Below, one piece after another: positions 61,001 to 64,000 of a DNA stretch of 64,000 nucleotides. A program made the position numbers and the translations under genes. Numbering within the stretch: position 1 is the first letter of the stretch; each line of letters begins with the position of its first letter. A model generated the notes under the pieces. It was given only the letters and a program-made list of their open reading frames with translations. It was not told the origin of the DNA and ran no database searches. The stretch is from positions 37,436 to 101,435 of the forward strand of contig NW_027479547.1 in NCBI RefSeq assembly GCF_051014685.1, in the 5' to 3' direction. This stretch comes from Ptiloglossa arizonensis (Eukaryota; Arthropoda; Insecta; Hymenoptera; Colletidae).

Positions 61001-64000
61001 ACGTATAACGTATAACGTATAACGTATAAACGTATAACGCATAACATATAATCTATAACGCATATCCTAGAACTTATGCGTATAACGTATAATGTATAAC
61101 GTATAACGTATAACGTATAACGTATAACGTATAACGTATAACGTATAACGTATAACGTATAACGTATAACGTATAACGTATAACGTATAACGTATAACGT
61201 AATACGTATAACGTATAACGTATAACGTATAACGTATAAAGTATAACGTATAACGTATAACGAGATAACGTATAACGTATACTGTGTAACGTATAACGTA
61301 TAACGTATAACGTATAACGTATAACGTATAACATATAATCTATAACGCATATCCTAGAACTTATGCCGTATAAAGTATAATGTATAACGTATAACGTATA
61401 ACTTTTAACGTACTAACGTATAACGTATAACGTATAACGTATAACGTATAACGTATAACGTATAACGTATAACGTATAACGTATATCGTATATCGTATGC
61501 CGTATAACGTACAACGTATAACGTATAATGTATAACGTATAACATATAATGTATAACGCATATCCTAGAACTTATGCTGAATAACGTATAACGTATAGCG
61601 TATAACGTATACGTATAACGTATAACGTATAACGTATAAACGTATAACGTATAACGTATAAAGTATAACGTATAACGTATACGTATAACGTATAACGTAT
61701 ACGTATAACGTATAACATATAATCTATAACACATATCCTAGAACTATGCCGTATAAAGTATAATGTATAACGTATAACGTATAACTTTTAACGTATAACG
61801 TATAACGTATAACGTATAACGTATAACGTATAACGTATAACGTAAAACGTATAACGTGAAACGTATAACGTATAACGTATAACGTATAACGTATAACGTA
61901 TAACGCATAACATATAATCTATAACGCATATCCTAGAACTTATGCCGTATACGTATAATGTATAACGTATAACGTATAACGTATAACGTATACCGTATAA
62001 CGTATAACGTATAACGTATAACGTATAACGTATAACGTATAACGTATACGTATAACGTATAACGTATAACGTATAACGTATAACGTATAACGTATAACGT
62101 AATACGTATAACGTATAACGTATAACGTATAAACGTATAAAGTATAACGTATAACGTATAACGGATAACGTATAACGTATACTGTGTAACGTATAACGTT
62201 AACGTATACGTATAACGTATAACGTATAACGTATAACGTATAACATATAATCTATAACGCATATCCTAGAACTTATGCCGTATAAAGTATAATGTATAAG
62301 TATAACGTATAACTTTTAACGTATAACGTATAACGTATAACGTATAACGTATAACGTATAACGTATAACGTATAACGTATAACGTATAACGTGTAACGTA
62401 TAACGTATAACGTATAACGTATAACGTATAACGTATAACATATAATCTATAACGCATATCCTAGAAACTTATGCCGTATAACGTATAATGTATAACGTAT
62501 AACGTATAACTTTTAACGTATAACGTATAACGTATAAACGTATAACGTATAACGTATAACGTATAACGTATAACGTATAACGTGTAACGTATAACGTATA
62601 GCGTATAACGTATAACGTATAACGTATAACGTATAACGTATAACGTATAACGTATAACGGATAACGTGTAACGTATATCGTATATCGTATACCGTATAAC
62701 GTACAACGTATAACGTATAATGTATAACGTATAACATATAATGTATAACGCATATCCTAGAACTTATGCTGAATAACGTATAACGTATAGCGTATAACGT
62801 ATAACGTATAACGTATAACGTAAACGTATAACGTATAACGGTAACGTGTAACGTATATCGTATATCGTATACCGTATAACGTATAACGTATAACGTACAA
62901 CGTATAACCTATAATATATAACGCATATCCTAGAACTTATGCCGTATAACGTATAGTGTATAACGTATAACGTATAAATATAGTGTATAACGTATAACGT
63001 ATAACGTATAACATTAACGTATAACGTAAACGTATAACTTTTAACGTATAACGTATAACGTATAACTTTTACGTATAACGTATAACTTATAACGTAATAC
63101 GTATAACGTATAACGTATAACGTATAACGTATCACGTATACGTATAACGTATAACGAATAACATATAATCTATAACGCATATCCTAGAACTTATGCCGTA
63201 TAACGTATTAATGTATAAACGTATAACGTATAACTTTAACGTATAACGTATAACGTATAACGTATAACGTATAACGTATAACGTATAACGGTATATAACG
63301 TGTAACGTAAAAACGTATAACGTATAACGTATAACGTATAACGTATAACGTATAACGTATAACGGTATACGTATAACCGTAAAACGTATAACAATTAACG
63401 TAATACGTATAACGTATAACGTATAACGTAATAACGGATAACGTGTAACGTATAACGTAATATCGTATGCCGTATAACGCTACACGTATAACGTATAATG
63501 TATAACGTATAACATATAAGGTATAACGCATATCCTAGAACTTATGCTGAATAACGTATAACGTATAACGTACGTATAACGTATAACGAACTAACGTATA
63601 ACGTATAACGTATTCGTATACGTATACGTATAGTATAACGTATAACCGTACAGACGTATAACATATAATATATAACGCATATCCTAGAACTTATGCCGTA
63701 TAACGTATAGTGTATAACGTATAACGTATAACATATAGTGTATAACGTATAAACGTATAACGTATTACTTTTAACGTATAACGTATAACGTATAACTTTT
63801 AACGTATAACGTATAACGATACGTAATACGTATAACGTATAACGTATAACGTATGACGTATAACGTATAACGTATAACTATAACATATAATCTATAACGC
63901 TTATCCTAGAACTTATGCCGTATAACGTATAATGTATTACGTATAACGTATAACTTTTAACGTATAACGTATAACGTATAACGTATAACGTATAACAGTA
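55059..64000 (-). repeat. Heptamer satellite array, inverted orientation
   Basis: From the junction onward the + strand reads CGTATAA repeated, the reverse complement of the unit to the left. The orientation never switches back before the window ends. The same block types and single-base variants as in the left arm occur in mirror order. One- and two-base insertions and losses are frequent (CGTATAAACG, CGTATACG, CGTAATAACG), so the 7-base register is repeatedly broken. The stretch around 55,880-56,110 is the most degraded. The indel-rich texture looks like unpolished sequence rather than aged satellite. Confidence 0.97.
57383..63952 (-). repeat. 35-base punctuation blocks in the inverted arm (26)
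   Basis: Reverse-complement blocks (position of the base pairing with the first G of GCATAAG) lie at 57,417, 57,732, 57,923, 58,346, 58,542, 58,733, 59,163, 59,350, 59,694, 59,876, 60,141, 60,506, 60,800, 61,079, 61,366, 61,577, 61,749, 61,945, 62,278, 62,474, 62,769, 62,942, 63,196, 63,547, 63,696 and 63,918. Several carry small errors: an extra C in GCCATATCC (58,327), TATCTAGAA lacking a C (60,128), GAACCTTATG (60,499), GAACTATGCC (61,741) and GAAACTTATG (62,465). Distances are mostly not multiples of 7. Confidence 0.93.

Larger units (their letters stand above)
46117..64000. repeat. Giant palindrome, arms about 8.94 kb, open at right edge
   Basis: Every 35-base block between 46,189 and 52,692 (26 of 26) has a reverse-complement partner between 57,417 and 63,918. 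Order and type agree, and the sum of paired coordinates stays within 110,106-110,119, giving an axis at 55,053-55,060. Variants private to one block are shared: GGGTATGCG at 50,424 with its complement near 59,685; TATGCATTA at 50,767 with its complement near 59,330; TATGTGTTA at 48,366 with its complement near 61,730. The right arm is therefore a copy of this left arm, not of another part of the array. It may continue beyond the window. A fold-back read artefact is favoured over a biological inverted duplication. Confidence 0.95.

Noticed and set aside
55056..63531. Minus-strand open frames as genes in the right part
   Set aside because: They are the same repeat translated after the inversion and mirror the left-arm frames; indels only mix the frames.
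1..64000. Telomere array
   Set aside because: Known telomere repeats are G-rich on one strand (for example TTTAGGG). TTATACG has one G and one C, carries strong HOR structure and punctuation blocks, and shows no end.
1..64000. TATA boxes, -10 elements or other promoters
   Set aside because: Every heptamer contains TATA, so matches are uninformative; no gene follows any of them.
46117..64000. Palindrome as a viral or linear-replicon hairpin end
   Set aside because: No gene, replication protein or unique terminal sequence is present, and the right arm has raw-read-like errors. It remains a possibility only if independent reads support the turn.

Overview
The window is one uninterrupted satellite array and contains no gene that I can support. 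The unit is the heptamer TTATACG (equally written TATACGT or ACGTTAT). It runs head to tail on the + strand from base 1 to about 55,058, then on the - strand from there to base 64,000. Both window edges fall inside the array, so its full size is unknown. The unit has 2 G/C in 7 bases and one CpG. No rRNA, tRNA, CRISPR, transposon or unique sequence interrupts it. An array of at least 55 kb with multi-kilobase higher-order repeats (HORs) points to a eukaryotic heterochromatic, pericentromeric, subtelomeric or B/sex-chromosome satellite. The sequence does not allow a species call, and I do not recognise the heptamer as a known telomere or satellite family.

The array is organised. About 140 copies of a 35-base block, made of five consecutive diverged heptamers with core AAGTTCTAGGATATGCG, punctuate the + part. 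Flanking variants define three block types. Alpha has CGG before the block and TTATAGA after the core. Beta has TTCA before and TTATACA after. Gamma has CGG before and TTATATA after. Block-to-block distances are multiples of 7 from 273 to 52,692 except at four sites with a net 1-base loss.

Layout: (A) 1-8,669, sparse beta/alpha blocks, a private TCATAGGATAAGCG box and a 3,212-bp HOR. (B) 8,670-28,388, long superunits each starting at a beta block followed by TTAAACG, with a private GCGTTACTCGTTGTACG box and an exact 1,883-bp step at the end. (C) 28,389-35,192, dense blocks and a ~3.1-kb HOR. (D) 35,193-37,263, a block-poor stretch with runs of TTCTACG. (E) 37,264-52,691, the densest blocks, with 532-bp and ~1,491-bp tandem duplications. 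(F) 52,692-55,058, a noisy stretch leading to the inversion point. (G) 55,059-64,000, the inverted copy of about 46,117-55,058.

The main result is the palindrome. All 26 blocks between 46,189 and 52,692 recur in reverse order, with the same type, on the other strand between 57,417 and 63,918. Paired coordinates always sum to 110,106-110,119, and private single-base variants are shared. From about 52,874 onward the sequence is full of 1-2 base indels that the first 52 kb almost lacks, and these indels differ between the arms. A fold-back (template plus complement) read left in the assembly explains this best. A true terminal hairpin or a very recent inverted duplication is the alternative.
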